This document shows, piece by piece, positions 22,001 through 31,862 of a stretch of DNA of 64,000 nucleotides (the stretch's first letter is position 1; every line of letters starts with the position of its first letter). This DNA is from Pterobdella sp. o SKG-2022 (lineage: Eukaryota > Annelida > Clitellata > Hirudinida > Piscicolidae). A program made the position numbers and the translations under genes. Under the pieces are notes generated by a model. That model ran no database searches. It saw only the letters and a program-made list of their open reading frames with translations, and had not been told where the DNA came from. The DNA lies in the NCBI GenBank assembly GCA_964035795.1, contig OZ038322.1, positions 23,332,359-23,396,358 on the forward strand, in the 5' to 3' direction.

Positions 22001-25000
22001 ACGACATCACCATAACATCATCCCACCCCAACATCAACACAGCCACCCAGAACCTCCTACCATACCTCAATGAAATACACATGGGCTCACAATAACAACC
22101 TACAAATCAACTCTACCAAAACCACATCAACTCTCATGACCTCAGACCCATCAGAATATAATAAGCCCCTGAACATCCACATCAACAACATTCCCATCCC
22201 CACTACCTCCAACCCTACCATCCTTGGCTTAACTTTTGACCCCAAACTAACATATTCCACCCACATAGACAACACCATCACTAAAGCAAAAAAAACACTC
22301 AATCTCCTAAAACTCCTCACCTCAACACACTGGGGAAAAAGCAAAGAAACACTCATCACCACATACAAAACATTAATCCTTCCCATCATCGAATACGCCA
22401 ACACCATCTGGTCTCCCATCATCTCATCCACCTCCCTCAACAAACTCCAAAAAATCCAAAACGCAGCCTTGAGAATAATCACTGGCTGCACCCTAGACAC
22501 GAACACCCAACACCTCCACTCACAGACCAAAATCCTCCCACTCCAAAACCATCTCAAATTTCACGCATCACAACTCACACAAAAAGCCTCCCACCCTACT
22601 CATCCCCTACACCCACTCATCACACAAGAAGCCCACCACAGATACAAAAAACAATCCACATTCAACAACAACATCAACTACACCCTAAACATACTCTCCT
22701 CCACCCAGTCCACCTCTCACACACAAATAAAAAACAACATGAAAACCATACACCCAAAAATAGTACACGACTACATATCATCCACTCACAACAAAATCCT
22801 CAGCAAGCAACTCTCACCCATTCATAAATCAGAAACCACCCTAGACCTCCACACTCGCCCAACTCAGATCAAACAAATCACCTTTCATCCTCTCATACCT
22901 CAACAAAATCTCACCCTCATCTCATCCCTCACCTTCATGCCCACTCTGCCAAACACACATTCACGACACCCCTCACCTCTTCACCTGTCCCAAAATAAAT
23001 ACCACACTGGGTCTCGAGAGTCTGTGGACCGACCCCGCGAGAGCGGCTGAGCTTTTCGACCACTGGACGGTCTTGATGGGAACATGAGGAGCAACCAACA
23101 AGACTAGGGTGCTCGGGGTAAAAAAAAAATTAAAAAAATAATCAGCTCGAAGAACCGTCTTGGCCGCGTGGTTTTGGAGGGCTTGAAGTTTGCATAAAGG
23201 ATAGCTTGGCTGGCCGCAAAGGAGAGAATTACAGTAGTCCAATCTGGAAAGAACTAGTGAGATAAAGAGGGCATTAGCAGTGGAAAGAGGTAAGAATTTG
23301 CGTACTCGTTTTATGGCATAGATATGGAAATTGGAAGATTGGATTATTTGAGAAATAAAGTGAGCAAAGTTCAAATTTGAATCTAAGGTGACACCTAAAA
23401 TTTTGAGCTTGGAAGATATAGGAAGTGTGGTGCCGTCGAGAGTTACCACAGAAGGGAGATAGTATTTTGCTAAAAGACGAGAGCTGCCGGCAAACATCAC
23501 CTCACTCTTAGTAGGGTTTAGTTTCAGTTGGCTTTGGGAAAACCAGGGGTTTAGAGCGGAAAGACAACTGGATAATTTAAGGAGAGTGGGGCTAGGAGCT
23601 GGGTGAGAGACTCCGGTAAAAAGAGTGATATCATCAGCGAACTGGTGAAAAAGCAAGTTCTGCTATACAATAATGCTACACATGGGTGATGTATAAAGAA
23701 AGAAGATGATTGGTCCCAGAACGGAGCCCTGCGGCACGCCTGAGTTGAGTGATGTAAGAGAAGAAGAGAAATTGTCCATTTTAACGAACTGAGAACGTCG
23801 AGAGAAGTAAGAGCGAAACCAAGAAAGAGCGAGGTCAGAAATATTGAAGTGTCTATTCAAAATATCAATTAAGATATTGTGATCGAGAGTGTCAAAAGCA
23901 GCAGAAAAGTCTAGCGAAACCAAAACGGCCGCATGTCCAGTAGCGCAGATGTTGCGAAGACTGTCAGTGATGCGTAAGAGTGGGATTCTGTTGAGTGGTG
24001 CTTGCGATATGCTGATTGGAAAGGATTAAAATTAGGAGATGATGAAACGTGAGAAGTATTAGAATGAAAATTTAATTTCTCAACTACAGAAAATGGCCTG
24101 GGTCAGAGATATTTATAAAGTATATGCATAATAATAATAATAATAAAATTATAAAAGAAAAATTTACCCCCATAAAAAAAATATTTCAATCATTTGATCG
24201 CCCCTATCTGGGGTTTCGGTTGCGCAATTGATTGGATCCCCAAGACGCTACTCCATGTGGACTACTAATTGTCGGCCCATGCGGGATCCAACCCGCTATC
24301 TTTAGCTAATTTGTCTAATGCTCAACCACTGAGCATAAAATACAAAAAAAATATGATAGTTGGAGTCAAATTTAGGGATTTAAATATGTTATGAAGCCAA
24401 ATACCCACCAAGAACATTACCGCACCATCAAATCCTTAAACCCACGTTAAAAACACACATCAATAAATCAATTTTGATTTATAGTCCGTTGTTTCGCATC
24501 AAAGCAATGCTTATATCATAAATCAAAAACACCTTTGTGTGGGAATCTATTGGTCTAAAGAGAACAAAAAAAAAATACGCAATTTTCATTATTTTTATTT
24601 ATTTATATTATTGATGATATTACTACAAAATTTATTTATATGCGTGTAATCATCCAATTCACACAACCCCAAAAACGCCATTAACGCCCCTCAGGCCCCC
24701 ACCCACATTAGCATCGATGAAGTTGGCTGCATGCTTGAGGAGGTCGGGAGAGAACCTATTGAGGTAGCTCATGAGTCCCTCAACGATGTGAGGCGAGACA
24801 TTCCTCGACCCAACTGTGCTGAACCACCTCTTACGCAACATTGCCTTGGCACTGTCCTGTCGTAAGATGTTTGTAGGGGTAGTTATATCTATAAATGACG
24901 AGAATAATGATAAATATATTTTATAAAAAAAAGAATAATAAAAAGAATTAAAAATTGATTTTTTTTTATTTACCAAATCTTCTTGTTTCATGGTAACTGT

Positions 25001-28000
25001 ACCGGTTAACCAAGCAGCGTAGAGCTGGCATCCAGTGGACAACTCACTATCAGCACTAAACCTTGTGTACATTTTGATGATATAAGTTAATCGAGAATTT
25101 GAATTTTAAGTATGAAGATTAATAATATTAAATAATGATTAATAATCTGCAAAATAACTTTTCAGAGGTGATTCCGGATTCAGCGAAAGTGAGAGAATGC
25201 TTGAGGTTTTGGGAAGAGACTGAATTGAAATTCGGAAGATCTTCGTAATAAACTTGCGAAACATTGGTACTGAGCACTTCACCCGTGTCCAAGTTGATTT
25301 CCTGTCGTTCTATAGTTTTAACGTTGTTCGGGCCATAGCTTTCCTTAACCACCGTTTTAACTCCCATCTTTTGATCACCACTTCTGAGTGAATTGTATTC
25401 TTGAGCCTCGTGGAAATATTCACCACCAATTTGTTTAATTGTCAAATTGTTTTCATCGAATGAAGGAAGAATTGATGTGAAGGAATTTGCCAAATTTGAT
25501 TTCAAAATTGACGCTTCTCCACCTTGAGCTGAGAATTCAATTTCCACACCTGCTTCGTTCTTTTGATTGAGGCCTCTGTTTTCAAACACGATCTGACGGG
25601 ATTTAGATTCTGGATAGTGGAATTCAGTTATAAACTGTTGATCATTCTGGGAAGCATTCGAACCTCTTAAACTTTCACCTAGTCTCTTGTTCACGTCATT
25701 AACATTTTTAGTTTTTTCAGTGTAATATGAATTTTTTCCGCCCTTGCTAAACCTCTCATGAGACGAAAAAGAAGTGCTTAATGATTTGTCTTTTGACAGC
25801 TGTTTTGAGATGTCGGAGAATGTGTTGACGTCATGAGCTGAAGAAATTTCATTTCTACCAATTCTGCTGAGATGTTCTGAGAAATCTGAAGCTCTGTTTC
25901 CTGCCTCTATTCCAATAACTTCACTTCTTTTATCCAGCCCCAATATTTGTTTGGTAAAACTCTGGTTATTCACTGAAGCTTCTGAACTTTTTTGCACCTT
26001 GTTGCAACTACCAGAACTGGATTCTGTAACTGATTTTTTATATTTTCCTGGAGAACGATCATTCCTCGATCTGTTACGAGTGGTTTTGGTGTACGAAACA
26101 AGATAACCCGGGCAAACTGTTTCTTCGATATACTTACGATAGCCAGTGCTTTTTTCTGGTTCTTCAATTGTTTCTTCGGTATGTGTTTGTTGATTTGAAT
26201 AACCAATGCGATAGTCTGTATCGTCTTCAGTGTTGACCCTCTTGTTGTACATGTCAACATCATCAGTCATTGAAGATGAATTTTTGTAAAAGTTCAAATC
26301 GAAAAACATTCCTATTTCTGTGCCACTTTGTCGGTCGTATAATTTGGGTTGTTCTGTCATTGTGCCCGCTATGCCAACGGATTTAGGTTCAGTATTGACT
26401 TGCTTGTCTAAATAAAAGCCTTGTGTTCGAGTATTTGTTCCAACATCAAGCTTATAAGCGATGTCAGTACCAACACAACGGTGAAACAAAGAGGGACGAT
26501 TGTCAATGGCGACACTTTTCATTTCTCTTATAGGACGAACTTCTACATCGACATTATCTTCACTGACACCTACGTTTCTCAATTCATAACCAATCCTTGC
26601 CGCATCTGTGCCTTTGTCAACATTTGAAAACTGGCATTGACTTCCAACACTGTGCACTGTACGTTTGAGATATTCATCAAGATAGGCCTTCAGCTGATCT
26701 CCTTTCAACCCTCCTTTGAAACTAGATAAGGATGTTTGACTGAAGCCCGATGTTGTGTAATAACTTTCATCTTTTCCATCTGGTGACCTCATTTCATGCT
26801 GATATCTTCTCGCTACCTCGAGTCCCTCGTCAAGAGGCATTTCTCCAACTCCGACACCAATGTTTTTCATCAAAGGTTTCTCATCTTCAGTGTTGTGCAC
26901 CATACCAACGTCCCTCATGGCACTTTTGCATAAGATTCCTACATTTCGGGTGGGAGGCTTTTCAGCACCACCCAAATACACTGTTTTGAGTTCTTTTTCG
27001 TGAATCTCAAAGTTCTTTTTTTCATCATCAAACACATTTCCATCTCCCACTCCAAAACTTCTTGTTTCTTTGGGTATGGGAGGAGCAGAAACGGGTTTGT
27101 GGATAGTTGGTAAGTTTGTCTCATCATCTAGCCCTGTCAGAAATATTGTCTTAATTTCTTTCTTTCTGATTTCTGTTGTTTCTTCAGTGTTCAATTCTTT
27201 TTCGTGCACTCTCAATGGAGGGACTTCATTTAAACCACTCATCTGCTTGCCATCAACTTCATCATCTGGCTTCTGTTTAGTATAAATACTTTTTAATAAT
27301 ATAAACACTTGAAAGAGTTTAAACTAATAAGTAATAAGCATAAAAAATTTATAAAAATAATTTACATTATAGGTTGGTCGCTTGACAGGTGCCTTAGTTT
27401 CTGGCTGAAAGTTTAACATAAAAATAGATGGAATAATTTTCATAAATTTTTTTACAAGATGATAATCGAGGTATGAAATAAGTTTTAATTACTTCAATGG
27501 GTTCATCAACAAGTTTAGGTTCTGCAGCGTTAACATAGGTTTTCAAAGACCCTTGATTTCCAACTGGCTTGATTCTTTTGAGTTTATTCTGCAAGTCATT
27601 CAGTGTCTTTTGTCTTTGTGAAACCTTTTCAACGTTCTTAACGGGTTCTTCAGTATCAGAATCCAAATCAATAATGGTCGTTCTTGTTTTATGGACTTCC
27701 TCAATCACCTATTATGATTACCATTAAAACAAATTTAAAATTCTTCAATTTAACACAACCCTTTATGAAAAAATAGATGAACAAAAGGTGAACGATAATT
27801 TTAAAACTAATAAACCTTTGTGGTTGTAGATCCATCTTCAGAAACATAAGTATATTCTTGATGATTGACATCATTTCCTAAGCCACCACTGCCTTGGTAG
27901 AAGTCTCCAGAATATTTTCGAGCAGCAGCACCACTACTACCTGCCCTCTTGTACAACATCAAAGCATTTTCTGCGTTTTGTTGTGAATGCCTTTGTTGCT

Positions 28001-30308
28001 GGTTGTTGTAGAAATTCTGCTTTTGTTGTTGATATGAGTATTGTTCATTTTGGTGAGATTTTTGTTGTTGTTTCTGCAAATTGGATGTTGAAGCAGAAAA
28101 TCTAGCTTGGAAGGGTGATACAGATCTCGGTGATAATTGTGGATGTTGTTGGTAAGGTTGTTGTGGGGTCAGAGGCCTTCTCACATTAGTAGTTGATTGT
28201 GATGCTAAAGTGTTTTGTTGCCTAAACTGTTGCTGCTGTAACTCATGTAGACGCTGATGATTTCTAATTAAATAATTGGGATCTCTCACTACATTCTCAT
28301 ATTCCTCAAGATTGATGCTTTTCAATAGATCTTGGTTTATATGATAACCCAAAGGGCAACATGTACATAAGCCTTCTTTCCTAGAAGCATCTTGATATGT
28401 CATGGTGTTGGATTTGACGTTACCAGTGTTATACAGAGAAGCAGATGCGTTTTGGTAAGCAGAACCTTTGGCACTAGAAGCTCTGTTGAAAACATTCTTC
28501 TGTCTGCTTTCAGGTTGATTGGCCATAAAACTACTATTCCAGTTCTCTAAATCACTACCTGGTTCGAGAATAATTATAATTAATGTGAGTATCCTGCTCA
28601 AGTTTTTTGAACTTGATGATATTTATTGTATTGAAATAGTAAGTAATTAAGTTGACCATTGGGTCACTCCTAGCCGGGGTTTCAGTTGTTCAATTGATTG
28701 GTTTTACAAAGCGCTACTTCATGTGCAAATTGAAAATAAAATCTAGATATTTTCCTCATTTACTACAAACATAAAACAGTTATTGTTTCTTTTGTACAAA
28801 TGAACAATCATTTTCAAGTTTTTTGGGAGCATTACTTTTCTGGACACTTGCTCAAGGACTTACCAGAATACTAATAAAAATGCATTAAAAATTATTAAAT
28901 AAATGACTTTATTCAAGTTTAGAATGTGTTATAACCATTTAAATCAAAAACTAATAATAATAAATAACAATTTACATACATTAGACAGAAGAGTGAATAT
29001 AAGACACATTCTAAAAATGATGAAATTTTTTCATTATTTTACAGAATTTTAAATTAGCTATTTATCTTATTACTTAAATATATTTTTCGAAAAAACTAAG
29101 CTTTGAAAACATTTAAATATATAAACATAAATTCTAATGTGATGGACTTAATATAAGAAAAACATTAAGTGTTCTGAAAGCAATTTCAATTGCATTCTGA
29201 AGCTTTCATTGTAAACAGCAAGGTGGACTTTTCTAATTGAAATAGCTTTTTTATGCTTTATGTTAACATCTAGTTAACAATAGTGAGCTTGTGGGTAAGA
29301 TGATATTTTGAATGAATAGACATGTAACTAGTATGATATTGTCATAATCATTTATTCATACTTTTCAGCTTTTTTTTGAAGAATTTAAAACTATGTAAAT
29401 ATTCATTATATGAAATTATACCTTGAATAATATTAAAAATAATTATTATAGGCAATAATATAGAAAAATAAAGAATTAATTTAGAAAATTAATTTTAAAC
29501 TTTGATATGTAATAATTTTTGATAGAAAAAAACTTTGATGCTTTGAGAATCTAAAATATTACATTTGCTAATGAATACATTTTATTTCCTATCATTTTTT
29601 GACTGAAGGATTTTCAATTATATAAAACTTATCATAATAAACAATATATCAAGCTTTAAGAATAAGTTAAAAATATATGAACGAAACAATCATGAAATAT
29701 TCTAAGAAAAATTGCAATTAATAGGATCAAAGAAATTTTTAAGGAAATGACTGTATGCTATGATAAAAGGTTTTTGAACATTCATACCTTAGTAATCTAC
29801 AAATGCAATATAGTTTGAGAACCAAATTTTTTGTTTTGATTTTGAAAACATTGAAAAATTTTCTTATTCATGAAATAAGCAGATTGAGAATTTTTGTTGA
29901 TGATTGTACCTTTTTAAAATTTCAAAAAAACATAATTTCAATTATAAAAACAATTTTAAATCTCAACTTTCTCTCAATTATATTGAAATTTTTGATAGAT
30001 ATTTTCATTCAAAAGTGCTAATATAAAATTCATTAATGGTGTAAAAATATATTAATCATGCAATTAAGATAAAATAAGAACTAAAATAAAAAATGTCTCT
30101 ACTAAGCAAAAATAAAAATTAGAAAATTTAATTAAACACAATTATCTACAATACCTTCATCTACAACTCCAAAAGATTTGTCTTTATAGTTTTGGTATGA
30201 ATACTTGTTGGCTTTTTTATCCTTTAAATCTAACTCATCTTCTCCAGATTCGAAACCTGTTTTTCGTTCTGATGTTGTTGTAAAGACTTCACGGTGAACT
30301 TTAAGCAT
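15946..30308 (-). CDS. KANK: KANK/VAB-19-like KN-motif and ankyrin-repeat protein
   Basis: KANK proteins sit at the cell cortex beside integrin adhesions or muscle attachments, bind talin through the KN motif, and link to microtubule-capturing and actin-regulating partners. Eleven exons (30308-30155, 28558-27816, 27708-27493, 27404-27366, 27272-25159, 25061-24974, 24856-24707, 18726-18514, 17498-17363, 17298-17234, 16029-15946) total 4002 nt: 1333 codons plus TAA, with phases consistent at all ten junctions. The KN motif is at residues about 116-155 (CTCCPLGYHI). A Gln-rich coil follows, then a long low-complexity middle with repeated VGV/GVGDG-type motifs typical of KANKs. Next comes the pre-ankyrin helical segment (RKRWFS, FSPDLLKHAANFIDAN), then ankyrin repeats from about 1169 to the end. 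The gene spans 14.4 kb because intron 7 carries two LINEs. The initiator ATG in AAAATG is plausible, but an upstream exon cannot be excluded. Confidence 0.9.
16030..17233. other. Intron 10 of the KANK-like gene
   Basis: 1.2-kb AT-rich intron between the last two ankyrin exons. No recognisable repeat or gene. Confidence 0.6.
17234..17498 (-). CDS. KANK: KANK-like exons 9 and 10, ankyrin repeats 3-4
   Basis: Exon 9 (17498-17363) encodes SSAQTALMLAVSHQKDKMVE and DVNARNAQGNTALMLAAQKG. Exon 10 (17298-17234) continues DYEITKMLLGLSDIDVFAIN. The frame shifts between them; a 64-bp intron (17362-17299, gtgacc...ttgaag) restores the ankyrin alignment exactly: LAAQKGDYEITKMLL against family CASEHGHVEIVKLLL. 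Confidence 0.83.
17499..18513. other. Intron 8 of the KANK-like gene
   Basis: About 1 kb. It contains a CAT/ATC microsatellite at 17575-17640 close to exon 9. The rest is plain AT-rich sequence. Confidence 0.6.
17575..17640. repeat. Imperfect (CAT)n microsatellite
   Basis: Two blocks of CAT/ATC triplets flank a short CACACA stretch. They read as poly-Asp or poly-Ile/Met in the frames that are open here, which is why spurious short ORFs appear. The repeat sits within KANK-like intron 8. Confidence 0.85.
18514..18726 (-). CDS. KANK: KANK-like exon 8, first ankyrin repeats
   Basis: 71 codons between acceptor ccaaacag and donor GAT|gtgagt. It encodes KNTVLHYAVSYGRLDVAATI, then CDLDKQNDAGYTVAMLV and NLNAKSSD. 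The TxLHYAVS and QNxAGYTxxML motifs are the KANK form of ankyrin repeats 1-2. Confidence 0.9.
19150..19570 (-). mobile_element. Outer CR1/L2-like LINE, 3' part left of the nested insertion
   Basis: Minus-strand frames encode the C-terminal end of the RT ORF ([10 protein letters not shown] as in the copy at 4 kb, then degraded [12 protein letters not shown] residues). A 3' end near 19150-19180 follows. It continues across the nested element into 23137-24110: the 4-kb copy has the two flanks contiguous (GAAGTAACCAGCTTGAAGAACCG), which proves the split. Frame-shifted, inactive. Confidence 0.8.
19560..19570 (+). repeat. Target-site duplication, left copy
   Basis: AATAATCAGCT immediately before the nested LINE's first base. 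The same 11 bases recur at 23137-23147 after the A-rich tail. The uninterrupted homolog near 4404-4414 has a single AGTAACCAGCT. Confidence 0.85.
19596..20228 (+). pseudogene. N-terminal ORF piece of the nested LINE: 2A-like motif, zinc finger, endonuclease start
   Basis: This open segment contains LLLAEDVESNPGPVWYC, with the D-x-E-x-N-P-G-P core known to cause ribosome skipping in viral and some LINE polyproteins. A PHD/RING-like C...CNH...HWIHLKC cluster follows, then the opening of an APE endonuclease (NIMQLNINSI, IHIITLQEYNLN). It stops prematurely after DRPSS. Confidence 0.75.
21700..22070 (+). pseudogene. Reverse transcriptase core of the nested LINE
   Basis: Encodes RTILTALDMTKSFDMVNIHQ (motif A Asp in ALDM), LANYLKGRRKYTSY, KAGVPQGGVLSSTLFNIYLS (motif B) and, after one stop codon at 21967-21969, TYADDITIT (motif C with both Asp). 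The catalytic residues survive although the frame is broken. Confidence 0.8.
22070..23050 (+). pseudogene. C-terminal region of the nested LINE RT ORF
   Basis: The longest intact stretch of the element, 326 codons. It begins after a frameshift with TWAHNNNLQINSTKT, includes LGLTFDPKLTYSTHI and KLQKIQNAALRIITGCTLDT, and ends with HLHSQTKILPLQNHLKF and basic, Cys-poor sequence. This is the post-RT domain of Jockey/I-superclade elements. No RNase H motif seen. Confidence 0.7.
23137..23147 (+). repeat. Target-site duplication, right copy
   Basis: AATAATCAGCT directly after the A-rich tail of the nested LINE, identical to 19560-19570. An adjacent A on both sides could extend it, but this is ambiguous with the tail. 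Confidence 0.85.
23137..24110 (-). mobile_element. Outer CR1/L2-like LINE, 5' part with reverse transcriptase core
   Basis: The minus strand encodes FQSAYRKHHSTE, then after a frameshift LLRITDSLRN. It continues with the RT motifs LDFSAAFDTLDHNIL (motif A with catalytic Asp), NSGVPQGSVLGP (motif B) and FADDIT (motif C, Y>F; the frame breaks between B and C). The thumb-like LKLNPTKSEVMF and C-terminal SRLDYCNSLL follow. This order identifies a CR1/L2/Rex-type non-LTR retrotransposon. Endonuclease and ORF1 are missing (5' truncation), as is usual for LINE copies. It sits in intron 7 of the KANK-like gene, same orientation as the gene. Confidence 0.85.
24200..24342 (-). mobile_element. tRNA-derived SINE (type 2 body), minus strand
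   Basis: The minus-strand head (from about 24342) has ATGCTCAGTGGTTGAGCATT (A-box region) and GCGGGTTGGATCCCGC (B-box with a strong T-stem), then GGGCCGAC as in the copy at 2.6 kb. The body differs from that copy. It runs CATGGAGTAGCG, CCAATCAATTG, GAAACCCC and ends near 24200. It lies in intron 7 of the KANK-like gene, just beyond the outer LINE. A third, body-only copy is at 28657-28730. Confidence 0.72.
24707..25061 (-). CDS. KANK: KANK-like exons 6 and 7, pre-ankyrin helical segment
   Basis: Exon 6 is 25061-24974 and exon 7 is 24856-24707, split by a 117-bp intron. Together they read MKQEDL-DSAKAMLRKRWF, then FSPDLLKHAANFIDAN. This aligns without gaps to the SKDMRFCLNTLQHEWF...SPDVLRYVINLADGN segment that precedes the ankyrin repeats in vertebrate KANKs. 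Donor of exon 7: AAT|gtgggt, phase 0. Confidence 0.83.
25159..27272 (-). CDS. KANK: KANK-like exon 5, long low-complexity central region
   Basis: 2114 nt after acceptor aaacag. It encodes charged Ser/Thr-rich sequence with motifs RSFGVGDGNVFDDEK, KNIGVGVGE, RDVGM, LRNVGVSEDNVDV and VNTEPKSVGIAG. KANK proteins carry the same iterated VGVGD- and VNTE-type motifs between the coil and the ankyrin domain. There is no strict tandem periodicity. The donor AA|gttatt is phase 2 and joins to FSADSEL in exon 6. Confidence 0.82.
27366..27404 (-). CDS. KANK: KANK-like microexon 4 (39 nt)
   Basis: Thirteen codons, PETKAPVKRPTYN, between acceptor tttcag and donor AAT|gtaaat. Both flanks are phase 0, so skipping keeps the frame and the exon could be alternative. 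It is called from splice sites and frame only. Confidence 0.65.
27493..27708 (-). CDS. KANK: KANK-like exon 3
   Basis: 72 codons, acceptor aatag|GTG, donor GAA|gtaatt, phase 0 on both sides. It encodes VIEEVHKTRTTIIDLDSDTE and a short K/Q/L-rich coiled-coil stretch (LNDLQNKLKRIK). No named domain. Confidence 0.72.
27816..28558 (-). CDS. KANK: KANK-like exon 2 with KN motif
   Basis: The acceptor cgaaccag is followed by 248 codons. The KN motif, CTCCPLGYHINQDLLKS followed by an NPxYLIRNHQ-like helix, is the talin-binding signature of KANKs. The typical form is C-x-CCPYGYHIDLDF; here Y>L and IDLDF>INQDL are deviations. A strongly Gln-rich segment follows (many QQQ runs). The exon ends in STTTK before donor AAG|gtttat. 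Confidence 0.85.
28559..30154. other. Intron 1 of the KANK-like gene
   Basis: 1.6-kb AT-rich intron containing the SINE fragment at 28657-28730. No other recognisable feature; long A/T homopolymer-like stretches dominate. Confidence 0.6.
28657..28730 (-). mobile_element. SINE body fragment (type 2), minus strand
   Basis: Minus-strand CATGAAGTAGCGCTTTG, CCAATCAATTG, CTGAAACCCCGGCTAGGAG closely matches the body at 24200-24255 but lacks the tRNA-like head. It lies in intron 1 of the KANK-like gene. Confidence 0.6.
30155..30308 (-). CDS. KANK: KANK-like exon 1
   Basis: Starts at ATG in context AAAATG and encodes 51 codons plus one base (MLKVHREVFTTTSERKTGF, later NYKDKSFGVVDE). The donor G|gtattg is phase 1 and matches the next exon, giving VDE-G-SDLENW. 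Charged, Ser/Lys-rich, no known domain. Confidence 0.72.
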
Positions 30309-31639
30309 TTTGAAAACAAAAAGGAAAAAATATGGTTAGAAAAAATTGATGAGGTACAGGTAAGAATGAGATTCAAACGAAAACTTAAAAAATTTCCTTT
30401 TAAAAAAGATTTAATCCAGTTATTTCTTCAAGATTAAAAAGAAATTCAGTAACAAAAAAATAACATTCACCCGTGAATAACCCAGCTAGTAAGCATACCA
30501 AAAATACTACAAGCAGCTAAAATAGATGAAAGTATAGCAAATTTCAATAATATAACATTTATAAAAGCAAGCTAATCAACCTACAGCTTTTCATAAGCAA
30601 ACTTGTATTTTCATATATATAAACGAAATGAATGATTAATAAAGTATTTGTCTTTAAATTAATTTATCTTGAAATAATGTTTTTTCTAATTTTCACACTT
30701 TTCGAGATTTAAATATTATCATTATTTATCACTCTACAATAATTATCTTAGTGCCAGAATTTAAAACTTTAGAAAGGTGAAACTGAAAAAAGTTTTAACT
30801 TAATCTTATTTTCAGATATTTTTCTATACAAATTTTTATAAATAGCTTTTTTTTCTAAAAACGTTTAGATTTTTAGATTTTTATCTTCAAATAAATTCAA
30901 ACATGTTTTATAAAATATATATCGTACATTTTAAATGATCAATTTCCATGTTGTTAAAGACTTTTTAATTAAAGATCAGGATGAACCATCTGAAAGTCAA
31001 AAACAGTAGACCCTTTAAAAAGCCCAACGTGAGACTCTGGGATTTCAAAAAAGACTGTAAAAGTGAAGAATTTTCTGAACATAGATATAACAGTTGTTTG
31101 ATTGAGTTTACACCTAAACCGCAAAGTTTTGTTATTATGATCTATAAATTAAATGTTTTGCTTTTTATTGGAACAGATTTTTTACCAATATTTGATCGAA
31201 CATTCTTTGTTAACATCCTTCAATTGGCTTCCTCTATCTGCTATGTATAAATTGGCATCTCGCATTGAATAGGATCACAATTTGACATATGATTAAAAGA
31301 ATAGGTTGTTATTAGTTATTTAGATATTTTTGTCAAGTAGGGACTCGAAGACAATATTCAAATCACAATTTCAAGTTTTTGTATCTAGACGAGAATATAT
31401 CTTGATGTTTTCCAATTTTATCGGATAAAAATAAATTTCTCACATTGCAAAAAACGCTGTTTATAATTTAAATCACTGAATAATTACATGTTAATAAAAT
31501 AGTTTCTGCATGAGCTCGAACTGTGAAATAAATTTCTTTTCAATTTTGATAGTCCCAATTGATTTCTTATTCCTGAGAACTACTGATTTTTAGTTTTTAC
31601 GAGATTTCAAAAGTTTAAATATTTTTTGCAAGAAATTCA
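30309..31639. other. Upstream region of the KANK-like gene
   Basis: AT-rich 5' flank that must hold the promoter and 5' UTR if exon 1 is truly first. I see no TATA box or initiator I would defend, and no coding exon. Confidence 0.45.
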
Positions 31640-31862
31640 AAAATGGTTACAGAATTGGTTCCGGGTTTCTTATCCTTTCTTTATTATCCTTGCAGGGCTC
31701 CCTAAATACCGAAAAAACAGACCCCAATCCCTGAATAACAAAGCAGCCAGGCTCATTACAGGCACCAGAAAATATGATCACATAATTCCTGTTTTGAGAG
31801 ATCTGCACTGGCTTAAATTTGATGAAAGGGTCGACTATAAGGTTCTTTTGCTGATGTTTTAC
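31640..31862 (+). mobile_element. LINE C-terminal fragment, plus strand
   Basis: The plus-strand frame reads LPKYRKNRPQSLNNKAARL, ITGTRKYDHIIPVLRDLHWL and DERVDYKVLLLMFY. This is the conserved post-RT end of CR1/L2-type LINE ORF2. It stops abruptly at about 31862, where an unrelated minus-strand LINE begins. Confidence 0.75.

Larger units (their letters stand above)
19571..23136 (+). mobile_element. Nested non-LTR retrotransposon with 2A-like motif (Jockey/I-like, degenerate)
   Basis: A 3.57-kb plus-strand element lies inside the outer LINE between copies of AATAATCAGCT and ends in an A-rich tail (23120-23136). Order of parts: 2A-like D-V-E-S-N-P-G-P (19752-19775); a Cys/His finger-like stretch (SIQCNHTTPHWIHLKC); APE endonuclease pieces (MQLNINS, TLQEYN, ITGDFNAHSQTW, NSDHFPILI); RT with SYRPVALLS, TALDMTKSFDMV, AGVPQGGVLSS and TYADDIT. 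The C-terminal region follows (QNAALRIITGCTLDT, HLHSQTKILPL). Several frameshifts and stops (for example near 20225, 21967 and 22080) make it inactive. The clade is inferred from the C-terminal motifs and is uncertain. The sense strand is strikingly poor in G. Confidence 0.85.

Noticed and set aside
20637..22557. Long minus-strand frames over the nested LINE
   Set aside because: The G-poor sense strand has few complementary-strand stop codons, so open antisense frames are expected. The sense strand carries all RT and endonuclease motifs.
30981..31250. 89-codon plus-strand frame upstream of the KANK-like gene
   Set aside because: AT-rich, no similarity, no repeat match and no splice or expression cue.
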